The notes beneath the pieces are model-generated. The model ran no database searches. It was not told where the DNA came from and saw only the letters and a program-made list of their open reading frames with translations. Positions 26,295 to 34,544 of a stretch of DNA of 64,000 nucleotides are shown here, piece by piece. The position numbers were made by a program, and so were the translations under genes. Within the stretch, counting starts at the first letter, position 1, and each line of letters starts with the position of its first letter. Location: positions 124,001-188,000 of the forward strand of contig NZ_JPRK01000005.1 in assembly GCF_000832125.1 (NCBI RefSeq), given 5' to 3'. The stretch comes from Flavobacterium hibernum. Lineage in GTDB: Bacteria > Bacteroidota > Bacteroidia > Flavobacteriales > Flavobacteriaceae.

Positions 26295-27296
26295 ATGAAA
26301 TTATTGCGTTCTACCCTTTTGCTTCTATTGCTTTTGTGTACTTCAAATAACTTTGCTCAAATTATACAAACGACTTTAGACCCGAATCAATTACCTCCGC
26401 TTCCAACTAATTGGACTAAAAAAAATCAGGTGGGTTTTGATATTTCCGAAATTGCTTTTGTGAACTGGAGTGCCGGGGGAACAAGTTCTATTTCTGGTTT
26501 GTTTAAGGGCGAATTTGGAAGAACTTACATTAAAGGAAATCACAAATGGGCGAACGAACTTATTGTAAAATATGGTTTGAATAAGCAAGATGGTACTGAA
26601 CTAAGAAAAACCGATGATGCTTTTTTACTAAACTCTACTTATGGTTTTAGAAAAGACTCGATTACAAATTGGTATTATTCTGCAAAATTTAATTTTAACA
26701 CTCAATTTACCAACGGATACAATTACCCAAATAGAGATATTGCTATCTCTAAACCTTTTGCACCGGCTTATATCTTTTTAGGAGCTGGAGCTGAAAACTC
26801 AAATAAAAAGAAAAACAGAACTTTTTATTTCTCTCCAATAACATTAAAAACCACTTTAGTTCTAGATCAGGACTTAGCAAATCAAGGATCATTTGGTGTT
26901 AAAAAAGCTGTTTATGCGCCGAATCCTCTTGATCCAACTCAACAAATTTTGATTGAAAACGGACAAAAAGTAAAAGCGGAATTTGGTATTTTGGTTACGG
27001 GATATATGAAGAACGAAATTTACAAAAACGTATTTTACGAAAACAGATTGAGTTTGTATACAGACTATTTGAATAAATTTGGAAATGTCGATATTGATTA
27101 CGACACTCGTTTAGATCTTGTTGTTAATGCTTATGTAAAAGCTAATATTGGTGTTCACTTGGTTTATGATGATGATATTAAAACCAAAAAAGATGTTATT
27201 GATCCAACTACAGGATCAAAAAGTCAGGTTAACGACGGACCAAGAATGCAGTTAAGACAAGTTTTAGGTGTTGGTCTGGTTTACGCTTTTCAATAA
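26295..27296 (+). CDS. DUF3078-family secreted protein
   Basis: 333 aa with a signal peptide (about residues 1-21, ending NFAQ). The mature part begins with NWTKKNQVGFDISEIAFVNWSAGGTSSISGL, the DUF3078 hallmark, followed by amphipathic beta strands; the C-terminus ends VGLVYAFQ, with an aromatic last residue as in outer-membrane barrels. It is probably an outer-membrane barrel of unknown function, exclusive to Bacteroidetes to my knowledge. It shares an operon with dxs and ends at a bidirectional terminator. Confidence 0.8.
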   Translation: MKLLRSTLLLLLLLCTSNNFAQIIQTTLDPNQLPPLPTNWTKKNQVGFDISEIAFVNWSAGGTSSISGLFKGEFGRTYIKGNHKWANELIVKYGLNKQDGTELRKTDDAFLLNSTYGFRKDSITNWYYSAKFNFNTQFTNGYNYPNRDIAISKPFAPAYIFLGAGAENSNKKKNRTFYFSPITLKTTLVLDQDLANQGSFGVKKAVYAPNPLDPTQQILIENGQKVKAEFGILVTGYMKNEIYKNVFYENRLSLYTDYLNKFGNVDIDYDTRLDLVVNAYVKANIGVHLVYDDDIKTKKDVIDPTTGSKSQVNDGPRMQLRQVLGVGLVYAFQ

Positions 27297-27317
27297 TAAA
27301 ACTCCTTAACGAGTACT

Positions 27318-27358
27318 AAAAATGCCCTATAAAATATCTTTTATAGGGCATTTTTATT
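27318..27358. terminator. Bidirectional terminator between the DUF3078 gene and dgt
   Basis: AAATGCCCTATAAAA / TTTTATAGGGCATTT stem around TATC with A and T runs outside, between convergent genes. Confidence 0.85.
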
Positions 27359-27383
27359 TTTAAATCCAATTCGAATTACTGGA

Positions 27384-28730
27384 TTAATTATTCTTTCTTC
27401 CGTTAATGGTTTCAAACAATTCTAACGCATTTCCGTCTGTTAATAGCGAAACATAATGGCAAATATGCAGTAAACGCTCGTACAAATTTGTTTTCTCTAA
27501 ATGATGTTTTTCAGGCAACATTTTCAAAAGTAATTTATCGTAGTTTGATGCTGTTCCTTCATATTTATTATTAAAAGCTGTTATAAATTTATCCAATAAA
27601 GTCTGGATAATTTGATAACCAACAATTTCTTTCTCGATAACTTCTCTACTCTGGTAGATTTTTTCAACGCTCAAATTGATAATATCATTCATTTGCGCTT
27701 TGTACTTACTTTTATCTGTTAAGGCAAAAGGAAATTGTCCGGCTAGAATCGCTTCTTCATTTTCAATAAAAACATCTACGGCGTCGTTAATCAAAGTTCC
27801 AATGGCAAGAGCACGTAAATAACTAATACGATCTTCTTTTGTGGTTAACGTTTTATATTTTGCAACTCCAATATTGTCTTTTACAAGTTTGATTAGATAT
27901 TCTAAAGCATAATCCTCAGAAACCAAACCTAAATTTATTCCGTCTTCAAAATCGATAATCGTGTAGCAAATATCATCTGCCGCTTCAACTAAATAAGCCA
28001 GCGGATGTCTTTCAAAACCAATATCATCTCCAGATTTATTGGCAATCATTCCCATATCTTTGGCAACAGCTTCAAAAAATGTTTTATCAGTCTGGAAGAA
28101 ACCATACTTTTTATCGGCAATATTATTGGTTGGCTTTTTAGGCAAACTTTCTTTTGGATATTTCATAAAAGCACCCAAAGTCGCGTACGAAATTCTAAGT
28201 CCTCCTTCAATTCCGGGACGACTTGCAGTCAATACTGAAAAACCATTGGCATTTCCTTCAAAATCAATTAAATCCTGCCATTGTTTTGGTGTTAAATGCT
28301 CTTTGTGTTTTAATCCGTTTCCTATCGAAAAATACTCTCCAATGGCTTTTTCGCCCGAATGTCCAAAAGGCGGATTACCAATATCATGCGCCAAAGATGC
28401 CGCAGCAACAATAGCTCCAAAATCGTTCATATGATAACCATGAACTTCTTTTAAATACGGATATTTTTCTATAATTTTTTTTCCTACCAAACGCCCTAAC
28501 GAACGCCCAACTACCGAAACTTCTAAACTATGTGTTAATCTGGTGTGCACAAAATCTGTTTTAGAAAGCGGAATCACCTGAGTTTTATCCTGTAAAGATC
28601 GAAACGCCGCCGAAAATATAATTCGGTCATAATCTACTTCAAAGCCTAAACGAGTATCATCTTGTTCTACACGCAATCTTTTGCTAGTATCGCCTTGGCG
28701 TTTTAGTGATAAAAGTTGTTCCCAGTTCAT
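27384..28730 (-). CDS. dgt: Deoxyguanosinetriphosphate triphosphohydrolase (dGTPase)
   Basis: 448 aa from the ATG at 28730 (MNWEQLLSLKRQGDTSKRLR), chosen over an upstream ATG whose extra 15 codons come from a TTTTAGATTTTAGAT repeat tract. HD-domain metal site: H67 in TRLTHSLEVS, H115-D116 in SLAHDIGNPPFGHSGE, and a later aspartate in EAADDICYTIID. It cleaves dGTP to deoxyguanosine and tripolyphosphate, shaping nucleotide pools. Length and motif order match the family. Monocistronic. Confidence 0.93.
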   Translation of the reverse strand: MNWEQLLSLKRQGDTSKRLRVEQDDTRLGFEVDYDRIIFSAAFRSLQDKTQVIPLSKTDFVHTRLTHSLEVSVVGRSLGRLVGKKIIEKYPYLKEVHGYHMNDFGAIVAAASLAHDIGNPPFGHSGEKAIGEYFSIGNGLKHKEHLTPKQWQDLIDFEGNANGFSVLTASRPGIEGGLRISYATLGAFMKYPKESLPKKPTNNIADKKYGFFQTDKTFFEAVAKDMGMIANKSGDDIGFERHPLAYLVEAADDICYTIIDFEDGINLGLVSEDYALEYLIKLVKDNIGVAKYKTLTTKEDRISYLRALAIGTLINDAVDVFIENEEAILAGQFPFALTDKSKYKAQMNDIINLSVEKIYQSREVIEKEIVGYQIIQTLLDKFITAFNNKYEGTASNYDKLLLKMLPEKHHLEKTNLYERLLHICHYVSLLTDGNALELFETINGRKNN

Positions 28731-28802
28731 GTTTAATTTTAGATTTGTGATTTTAGATTTTAGATCGAGGATCAAAAGTACAGTTTATTTTTAGGATAAA
28801 AT

Positions 28803-28954
28803 ATGTCACAGATTAATTTGATTTAAAAGATTAAATGTTTTGTTCGCCACGAATTTCACGAATTAACACAAATCATTGCGGGTAAATTAATTAGTGAAAA
28901 TTCGTGAAATTCGTGGCTAAAATTTTATACATAACGATAATTATAATCTGTGGC
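28803..28954. repeat. Nested palindromic repeats upstream of the Lrp gene
   Basis: An outer pair GTCACAGATT (28805) and AATCTGTGGC (28945-28954) surrounds an inner palindrome, 28846-28917, bounded by GCCACGAATTTCACGAATT and AATTCGTGAAATTCGTGGC type arms. Both belong to the same repeat family as 13941-14002 and 16504-16564, so one appears to have landed inside another. Confidence 0.65.
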
Positions 28955-28965
28955 AAAAAAACATT

Positions 28966-29427
28966 TTAAAATTCTAAAGCAGTACTATGTTTAATTTCGC
29001 CCATTACAAAAATACTATTTGTGTTTCCGATGTTTTCGATTGTAGACAATTTATTCATTACAAAATCCTGATAACTCTCCATATCCTTTACCAAAATTTT
29101 TAGCATAAAATCGTAATCGCCTGCAATATTATAACATTCGATAATTTCAGGAAGTGCTACAATATCTTTTACAAAATTGCTTCCCACATTTTTGGCGTGC
29201 TCTTTTAAACGAACATTACAAAAAACGGTCATTCCCCGATTCATTTTTTTCTTATCTAATAGTGCAACATATTTAGTAATAAATCCGTCGCGTTCTAACC
29301 TCTTTATACGCTCATAAACTGGCGTCACGGTCAGGAATAATTTGCTCGCAAGGTCTTTTGTATTAATATTCGAGTTCTCCTGAAGGTATTTTAAGATCAA
29401 TAAATCAGTATTATCTAAATTTTCCAT
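28966..29427 (-). CDS. Lrp/AsnC family transcriptional regulator, probable methionine gene regulator
   Basis: 153 aa. An N-terminal winged helix-turn-helix (about residues 5-60; LDNTDLLILKYLQENSNIN, DLASKLFLTVTPVYERIKRLE) and a C-terminal RAM/AsnC ligand-binding domain (about 70-145; CYNIAGDYDFMLKILVKDM) make a canonical Lrp-type protein. It is divergent from metE, with inverted TCAGTAAAAT half-sites between them and a related site near metH1. It therefore probably senses methionine or a related amino acid and controls methionine synthases and itself; this is inference from context. Confidence 0.88.
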   Translation of the reverse strand: MENLDNTDLLILKYLQENSNINTKDLASKLFLTVTPVYERIKRLERDGFITKYVALLDKKKMNRGMTVFCNVRLKEHAKNVGSNFVKDIVALPEIIECYNIAGDYDFMLKILVKDMESYQDFVMNKLSTIENIGNTNSIFVMGEIKHSTALEF

Positions 29428-29466
29428 AGTGTTTTTTACGGCTAAAGTTCTTTTTAAAAGATTTCA

Positions 29467-29514
29467 TCAGTAAAATAATCTCCAATAAACTAATTTTAAA
29501 ATACATTTTACTGA
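29467..29514. promoter_or_regulatory. Operator-like inverted repeat between lrp-type gene and metE
   Basis: TCAGTAAAAT (29467-29476) and ATTTTACTGA (29505-29514) are perfect inverted decamers 28 nt apart, in the divergent intergenic region. This is the layout expected for an Lrp/AsnC octamer wrapping DNA. Confidence 0.6.
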
Positions 29515-29551
29515 AATATTTGCCAAATATAAGTTTTAAAATCTAATACAA

Positions 29552-29578
29552 TAAATTTGTTCAGTAAAAAATACTGAA
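29552..29578 (+). promoter_or_regulatory. metE -7 element and adjoining palindromic operator
   Basis: TAAATTTG (29552-29559) fits the -7 consensus. Immediately after it, TTCAGTA-AAAAA-TACTGAA (29560-29578) is a perfect interrupted palindrome sharing its half-site with 29467-29514. It ends seven nucleotides before the metE ATG, so a bound protein would block initiation. Confidence 0.55.
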
Positions 29579-29585
29579 ATAAAAA

Positions 29586-31907
29586 ATGAAAACAAATAAT
29601 TTAGGTTATCCAAGAATTGGGAGCAACAGAGAATTAAAAAAAGCTTCTGAGTTGTATTGGGCAGGAAAAATAGCTGTCGACGAATTAATCGAAGCCGGAA
29701 AAAATATTCGCCGCCAAAACTGGCATTTACAATCTGAAGCTGGTGTAGATCTGATTCCGTCTAATGATTTTTCTTTTTACGATCAAGTTTTAGATTTAAC
29801 ACTAACTGTTGGAGCAATTCCGGAACGTTATCAAGAACTTGCTAAAACAAACTCGCCTATCGATTTGTATTTTGCTATGGCAAGAGGCGCACAAAGAGAC
29901 GGACAAGATGTTGTAGCAATGGAAATGACAAAATGGTTTGATACCAATTACCATTATATTGTTCCTGAATTTACAAAAAACCAAAAATTCGAACTGTTTT
30001 CAGAAAAAGTAATTACTGAATTTAAAGAGGCAAATGCTTTAGGAATTACTACAAAACCTGTTTTAATTGGGCCAATATCTTATTTGCTTTTAGGAAAAGA
30101 GAAAGAAGAAGGTTTTCATAGAATTGATCTTATCGATAAATTGCTTCCGGTTTATTTCGAAATTTTCGAGAAATTAAAAGCCGAAAATGTTGAATATATT
30201 CAGCTAGACGAACCGTTCCTTGCTTTGAATTTAACGGATAAAGAAAGAAATACTTTCACGAAAGTGTACAACGAAATCAACGAGCGTTTCCCAAATATCA
30301 AAATTATTTTAGCGAACTATTTTGATTGTTTTGGAGAAAATCTAGAAACTGCTTTGGCTTTGCCTGTTGATACTTTTCATTTAGATTTAGTACGTTGTCC
30401 GTCTCAATTAGATGATATTTTAGAATCTGGAAAATTGGCTTCAAACGTAAATCTTTCTTTGGGAGTTGTTGACGGAAGAAATATCTGGAAAAATGACTTT
30501 AAAAAATCTTTAGAGTTAATCAAAAAAGCAACTGATGCTTTGGGAGAAAACAGAATTCTTATTGCTCCATCTTGTTCTTTAATTCACAGTCCATGCGATT
30601 TAGATTTAGAAACAAACGATGTAATTCTAACTCCCGAAATTAAACAATGGCTGGCTTTTGCAAAACAAAAAATTAATGAAGTTGTTTTATTAAAAAAATT
30701 CGCCTCTAACGAAATTGACATTAAAAACTCGATTGATTTTGAAGAAAATAGAATTGCAAACGAAAATCGTAAAACATCAAAATTAATTCATAACAACGAA
30801 GTTAAAACGCGTGTTGCCGGAATTACAGCTTCTGATGACAAACGTAAAAGTACTTTTGCTACGAGAAGAAAGAGTCAGATCGAAGCCTTAAACCTGCCCT
30901 TGTTCCCTACAACTACAATTGGATCTTTTCCTCAAACGGCTGAAGTGAGAAGCTGGAGAGCAAAATTTAAAAAAGGTGAGTTAACTACTGAACAATACAA
31001 CGAACTAATCGAGAAAGAAACCGAAGCTACGATTCGTTTTCAGGAAGAAACCGGAATTGATGTACTTGTTCACGGAGAATTCGAAAGAAACGATATGGTG
31101 GAGTATTTTGGGGAACAATTGGCTGGTTTTTCTTTTACAAAAAATGGCTGGGTACAGAGTTACGGAAGCCGTTGCGTGAAACCTCCGGTTATTTATGGTG
31201 ACGTTTCGAGACCAAACCCTATGACGGTAAAATGGTCGAAATATGCACAATCTCTAACGCCAAAATGGGTTAAAGGAATGCTAACAGGACCTGTAACGAT
31301 TTTGCAATGGTCGTTTGTTCGTAACGATCAGCCGCGTTCTGAAACTTGTACGCAAATTGCTTTGGCGATTCGTGACGAAGTTGTTGACTTGGAAAAAGCA
31401 GGAATCAAAATTATTCAAATCGACGAACCTGCAATTCGCGAAGGTTTACCGTTGCGAAAAGAAGAATGGGCAAATTATTTAGACTGGGCTGTAAAGGCTT
31501 TTAGAATTTCGGCAAGTGGCGTAAACGACGATACCCAAATTCATACACATATGTGTTACAGCGAATTTAACGACATTATTCAAAACATTGCCGATATGGA
31601 TGCCGATGTTATTACGATCGAATGTTCGCGCTCGCAAATGGAACTTTTAGATGCTTTTGCCAATTTTAAATATCCAAACGAAATTGGACCTGGAGTTTAC
31701 GACATTCACTCTCCACGTGTTCCGTCAAGCGAAGAAATGGTTCGTTTGTTAGAAAAAGCTTCGGCGGTTATTCCGGTAGATCAATTATGGGTAAATCCTG
31801 ATTGCGGTTTAAAAACACGTCATTGGGAGGAAACCAAAAAAGCTTTAATCGAAATGGTTGCTGCCGCTCAGGAAATGAGAGCCGCTGTTGAAAATCCTGT
31901 TTCATAA
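29586..31907 (+). CDS. metE: Cobalamin-independent methionine synthase
   Basis: 773 aa, two TIM-barrel halves as in family members. N-terminal start MKTNNLGYPRIGSNRELKKA is typical. The C-terminal catalytic half carries the zinc ligands: His and Cys in IHTHMCYSEFND (near residue 655), the glutamate in ITIECSRSQME, and Cys in WVNPDCGLKTRHW (near 739). It transfers the methyl group from methyltetrahydrofolate-triglutamate to homocysteine without B12. The genome also encodes the B12-dependent route (metH pair at 47530-51964), so the two can be swapped depending on cobalamin. Divergent from an Lrp-type regulator with obvious operator sites. Confidence 0.96.
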   Translation: MKTNNLGYPRIGSNRELKKASELYWAGKIAVDELIEAGKNIRRQNWHLQSEAGVDLIPSNDFSFYDQVLDLTLTVGAIPERYQELAKTNSPIDLYFAMARGAQRDGQDVVAMEMTKWFDTNYHYIVPEFTKNQKFELFSEKVITEFKEANALGITTKPVLIGPISYLLLGKEKEEGFHRIDLIDKLLPVYFEIFEKLKAENVEYIQLDEPFLALNLTDKERNTFTKVYNEINERFPNIKIILANYFDCFGENLETALALPVDTFHLDLVRCPSQLDDILESGKLASNVNLSLGVVDGRNIWKNDFKKSLELIKKATDALGENRILIAPSCSLIHSPCDLDLETNDVILTPEIKQWLAFAKQKINEVVLLKKFASNEIDIKNSIDFEENRIANENRKTSKLIHNNEVKTRVAGITASDDKRKSTFATRRKSQIEALNLPLFPTTTIGSFPQTAEVRSWRAKFKKGELTTEQYNELIEKETEATIRFQEETGIDVLVHGEFERNDMVEYFGEQLAGFSFTKNGWVQSYGSRCVKPPVIYGDVSRPNPMTVKWSKYAQSLTPKWVKGMLTGPVTILQWSFVRNDQPRSETCTQIALAIRDEVVDLEKAGIKIIQIDEPAIREGLPLRKEEWANYLDWAVKAFRISASGVNDDTQIHTHMCYSEFNDIIQNIADMDADVITIECSRSQMELLDAFANFKYPNEIGPGVYDIHSPRVPSSEEMVRLLEKASAVIPVDQLWVNPDCGLKTRHWEETKKALIEMVAAAQEMRAAVENPVS

Positions 31908-31944
31908 TTTTTATTTAACTGTGTTAGTAGCAAGTCTTTTTTTG

Positions 31945-32020
31945 CCACAGATTGCACAGATTAAGACATACTTTATAGCTGTTCTTTAAGAAATCTGTGA
32001 AAATCTTTTAATCTGTGGCT
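31945..32020. repeat. Palindromic repeat (gccacagatt...aatctgtggc)
   Basis: GCCACAGATT at 31945 and AATCTGTGGC ending 32020 are inverted copies with imperfect inner pairing. It occupies part of the 347-nt gap after metE, which otherwise holds only a terminator for the next minus-strand gene. Confidence 0.75.
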
Positions 32021-32202
32021 GAATTTTATCGCTTTGAGATTTGGCATAAACAGTTACATTTTTTTATTTAGATATATTTTTGTTTTTAGTGCCAACTGGC
32101 GAAATCGGAACTCTTGTAGTTATGAATTAATTCCGATTTCGTTTAGGTTGGTATTATTTTTTTGAAGCAGAAAATTTCCGTTTTCATAAAATCTTTCATC
32201 AA

Positions 32203-32233
32203 CAAAAAAGCACTTCGTTTGAAGTGCTTTTCT
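32203..32233 (-). terminator. Terminator of the outer-membrane protein gene
   Basis: On the minus strand AAAGCACTTC / GAAGTGCTTTTTT forms a stem with short loop and a U run, 22 nt after the stop codon at 32255. Confidence 0.8.
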
Positions 32234-32254
32234 ATTTTACCTTAAAATCTAAAT

Positions 32255-32836
32255 TTAGAAGTTTTTAGAAATTCCAATGTTTACTGTTTTTCCAAAATTG
32301 AAATCGAATTTATTATAATCTACGTCAGTTTTATCATAACTTAATGTTTCGTAGCCTAAACCTCCAATACTAAAATTTAAACCAAAACCCTTCTTCATAT
32401 TAATAAATAAAGCTGGAGTTATACCTGCATATAAACCGTCAGCTTTATTATCCGATACAAGTGATCCATTTTCATAATTTTTCACTTTTTGATTTTGAAA
32501 ACCAGCTCCTAAATCAGCAAAAACTGAAAAAGTTTCACTCAAAGGCACCGTATAACGTACAAATGCTCCAGCTTTAAAATTATTAGCTTTCCCTTCAGCC
32601 CCGCCATTATTAGTTTTTGAAGACTGTATCATAAACTCAACTCCCGCCGTCCAGTTATCATGAAATTGGTAACCAACTTTTGGAGAAAATTGAAAAGTAT
32701 TTGTTTTTACCGATGAGATTTCTCGATCGGCTTTTTCAGAAGTATAACCAATGTTTCCTCCTACTAAAACTGTTCCTTTCTGTGCGTTTGCAAAGCTAGC
32801 TATAGCTAATGCAAGAATAAGTAGCATTTTTTTCAT
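32255..32836 (-). CDS. Outer-membrane beta-barrel protein (OmpW/opacity-like)
   Basis: 193 aa with a clean signal peptide (residues 1-18, FANAQ) and alternating beta strands such as GYQFHDNWTAGVEFMI and FSVFADLGAGFQ, ending in KNF with a terminal phenylalanine as in BAM-assembled barrels. Eight strands would fit. It resembles the small OprD/opacity-type porin-like family annotated broadly in Flavobacterium. No specific role can be assigned. Monocistronic with its own terminator. Confidence 0.75.
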   Translation of the reverse strand: MKKMLLILALAIASFANAQKGTVLVGGNIGYTSEKADREISSVKTNTFQFSPKVGYQFHDNWTAGVEFMIQSSKTNNGGAEGKANNFKAGAFVRYTVPLSETFSVFADLGAGFQNQKVKNYENGSLVSDNKADGLYAGITPALFINMKKGFGLNFSIGGLGYETLSYDKTDVDYNKFDFNFGKTVNIGISKNF

Positions 32837-33004
32837 AGTTTTTTTATAAGTTAAAATTTACAGTTATTCAACAACAACGATGCCATCACATTGCTCATTA
32901 AATTCAGAAAACTCACATTTACAATTACTTGATAAAAACCAAACACATAGTTTACAAACTCAGCTTTTAATACAAATTACTACTTATTAATTTTACTTAG
33001 TGCA

Positions 33005-33036
33005 CAAAAAAAGCACTCCAATTGGAGTGCTTTTTT
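33005..33036. terminator. Bidirectional terminator between divergent genes
   Basis: AAAAAGCACTCC-AATT-GGAGTGCTTTTT forms a perfect stem with A and T runs. It stands upstream of both flanking genes (OMP on minus, gldA on plus), where no terminator is expected; the other 270 nt of this gap show no convincing gene. Confidence 0.75.
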
Positions 33037-33111
33037 AAAATTGAAATATATAATTCCTAAAATTAGAAATTCTTTAAAAGGCTAAATTTAGTAATCAATA
33101 ATATTTCTGTT

Positions 33112-33119
33112 TACTTTTG
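33112..33119 (+). promoter_or_regulatory. Putative -7 element TACTTTTG of gldA
   Basis: TACTTTTG matches TAnnTTTG and is 16 nt before the gldA ATG. A -33 element is not evident. Confidence 0.4.
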
Positions 33120-33135
33120 TAGCAAATAAAAAGTC

Positions 33136-34032
33136 ATGTCGATAGAAGTAAACAACATATCAAAAAGTTACGGAACTCAAAAAGCATTGAATTCAATTTC
33201 ATTCTCTATTCAGAAAGGAGAAATTGTTGGATTTCTGGGTCCAAATGGAGCAGGAAAATCTACGTTGATGAAAATTTTGACGACTTATTTACTTTCAGAT
33301 GATGGCACAGCTCTTGTAAATGGTCATGATGTTATGACGGATACAAAAGCGGTTCAACGTTCGATTGGATATTTACCAGAACATAATCCGTTGTATTTGG
33401 ATTTGTATGTTCGCGAGTATTTGGCTTTTAATGCCGATGTTTATCAGGTTCCAAAATCAAGAATCGAAGAAGTTATTCAACTTACAGGTCTGTCAAACGA
33501 AAGTCATAAAAAAATAGGACAATTATCTAAAGGATATCGCCAGCGTGTGGGACTTGCCAACGCTTTATTGCACAATCCAGATGTTTTAATTCTAGACGAA
33601 CCAACTACTGGTCTAGACCCAAATCAGTTGATGGAAATTCGAAATGTTATTAAAAATGTCGGGAAAGATAAAACGGTTTTTCTTTCGACACATATTATGC
33701 AGGAAGTTGAAGCAATTTGCGATCGTGTCATTATTATTGACAAAGGACAAATTGTTGCCGACAAAAAACTAGATCATTTGGTTTCTGAAAATAAAGAACA
33801 GGTAATCGAAGTCGAATTTGATTATCAAATCGAAGAACAACTTTTGGCAAAGCTTGAAAATATTACATCATACAGAAACATTCACGATATGACTTGGGAA
33901 TTGATCTTTGTTGCCGAAAAAGATATGCGTCCGGCTATTTTTGATTTCGCCAACGAGAATGGTTTAAAAACATTACAACTAAATCAGAAAAATAAAAATC
34001 TGGAAGCTGTCTTTAGAGAAATTACTAAATAA
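33136..34032 (+). CDS. gldA: Gliding motility ABC transporter ATP-binding protein GldA
   Basis: 298 aa ABC ATPase. Walker A GPNGAGKST at residues 35-43, signature LSKGYRQRVGLA near 135-147, Walker B VLILDEPTTGLDP, H-loop in FLSTHIMQEVE. The C-terminal 70 residues form the GldA-type extension (EKDMRPAIFDFANENGL). GldA works with the membrane subunits GldF and GldG, which are encoded elsewhere in Flavobacterium genomes and are absent here. It is needed for gliding in F. johnsoniae. Single gene with terminator. Confidence 0.92.
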   Translation: MSIEVNNISKSYGTQKALNSISFSIQKGEIVGFLGPNGAGKSTLMKILTTYLLSDDGTALVNGHDVMTDTKAVQRSIGYLPEHNPLYLDLYVREYLAFNADVYQVPKSRIEEVIQLTGLSNESHKKIGQLSKGYRQRVGLANALLHNPDVLILDEPTTGLDPNQLMEIRNVIKNVGKDKTVFLSTHIMQEVEAICDRVIIIDKGQIVADKKLDHLVSENKEQVIEVEFDYQIEEQLLAKLENITSYRNIHDMTWELIFVAEKDMRPAIFDFANENGLKTLQLNQKNKNLEAVFREITK

Positions 34033-34061
34033 GTCACAGTTTATAGTCGCAGTTTACGGTT

Positions 34062-34098
34062 AAAAGCCAATTCTTCTATTTGAAGAATTGGCTTTTTT
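34062..34098 (+). terminator. Intrinsic terminator of gldA
   Basis: AAAAGCCAATTCTTC / GAAGAATTGGCTTTT stem around a five-base loop with T tail, 30 nt after the stop. Confidence 0.85.
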
Positions 34099-34297
34099 GT
34101 TTATGAAACATTCCGCTCTCACCTCAACTTTTTGTCGAAGCGTGAAGCCCTATTTTTACTGGATTTTTTATCAAAAATCTGATTTTTAATTCTATTTTTT
34201 ACTTTTTATCTAAATCACGAACAACTAACTATCAGTTCGTTATGGTTTTTTGTTGCAAATTTTAACTATTTTTATTTAGACTTATTATAAATAGTTA

Positions 34298-34305
34298 TAT
34301 ATTTG
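34298..34305 (+). promoter_or_regulatory. Putative -7 element TATATTTG
   Basis: TATATTTG matches TAnnTTTG; it lies 28 nt before the 36-aa ORF at 34334 and 240 nt before the TonB receptor gene, which may share the transcript. Confidence 0.35.
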
Positions 34306-34333
34306 AACTCTGAAACTTCAAAATACCACACCG

Positions 34334-34444
34334 ATGTTCTCTATAATCAATACTATTAAATCCTTATTTTTCAAGATATCAAAGCCTTTTTTTAATCTTC
34401 AAAAAAAAATTTCTGATAGACTAGAACAAATCGTTTTAAAATAG
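34334..34444 (+). CDS. Possible 36-aa leader peptide upstream of a TonB receptor
   Basis: ATG at 34334 to TAG at 34444 encodes 36 residues (MFSIINTIKSLFFKISKPFF, ending DRLEQIVLK), a plausible amphipathic helix with a basic C-terminal half. It follows a -7-like element and precedes the receptor gene by 100 nt. It lies within the 512-nt gap after gldA, which otherwise contains only the gldA terminator. It could be a chance ORF; coding evidence is weak. Confidence 0.3.
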   Translation: MFSIINTIKSLFFKISKPFFNLQKKISDRLEQIVLK

Positions 34445-34544
34445 AAACATCTATTGACAACGATAAAAAAGGTATTTATTTTTTACAGATTCGTATACTC
34501 AAATACATTAAAACCTTACTCCAATAAAATCAAATCAAAATACC

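Noticed and set aside
29428..29585. SAM riboswitch upstream of metE
   Set aside because: None of the S-box blocks (GGCGGAGGGA, AGGTGCTA) are present; the region holds palindromic protein sites instead.
32881..32991. 36-codon plus-strand ORF between the OMP and gldA genes
   Set aside because: Composition is random-like and no promoter or conservation hint is seen.
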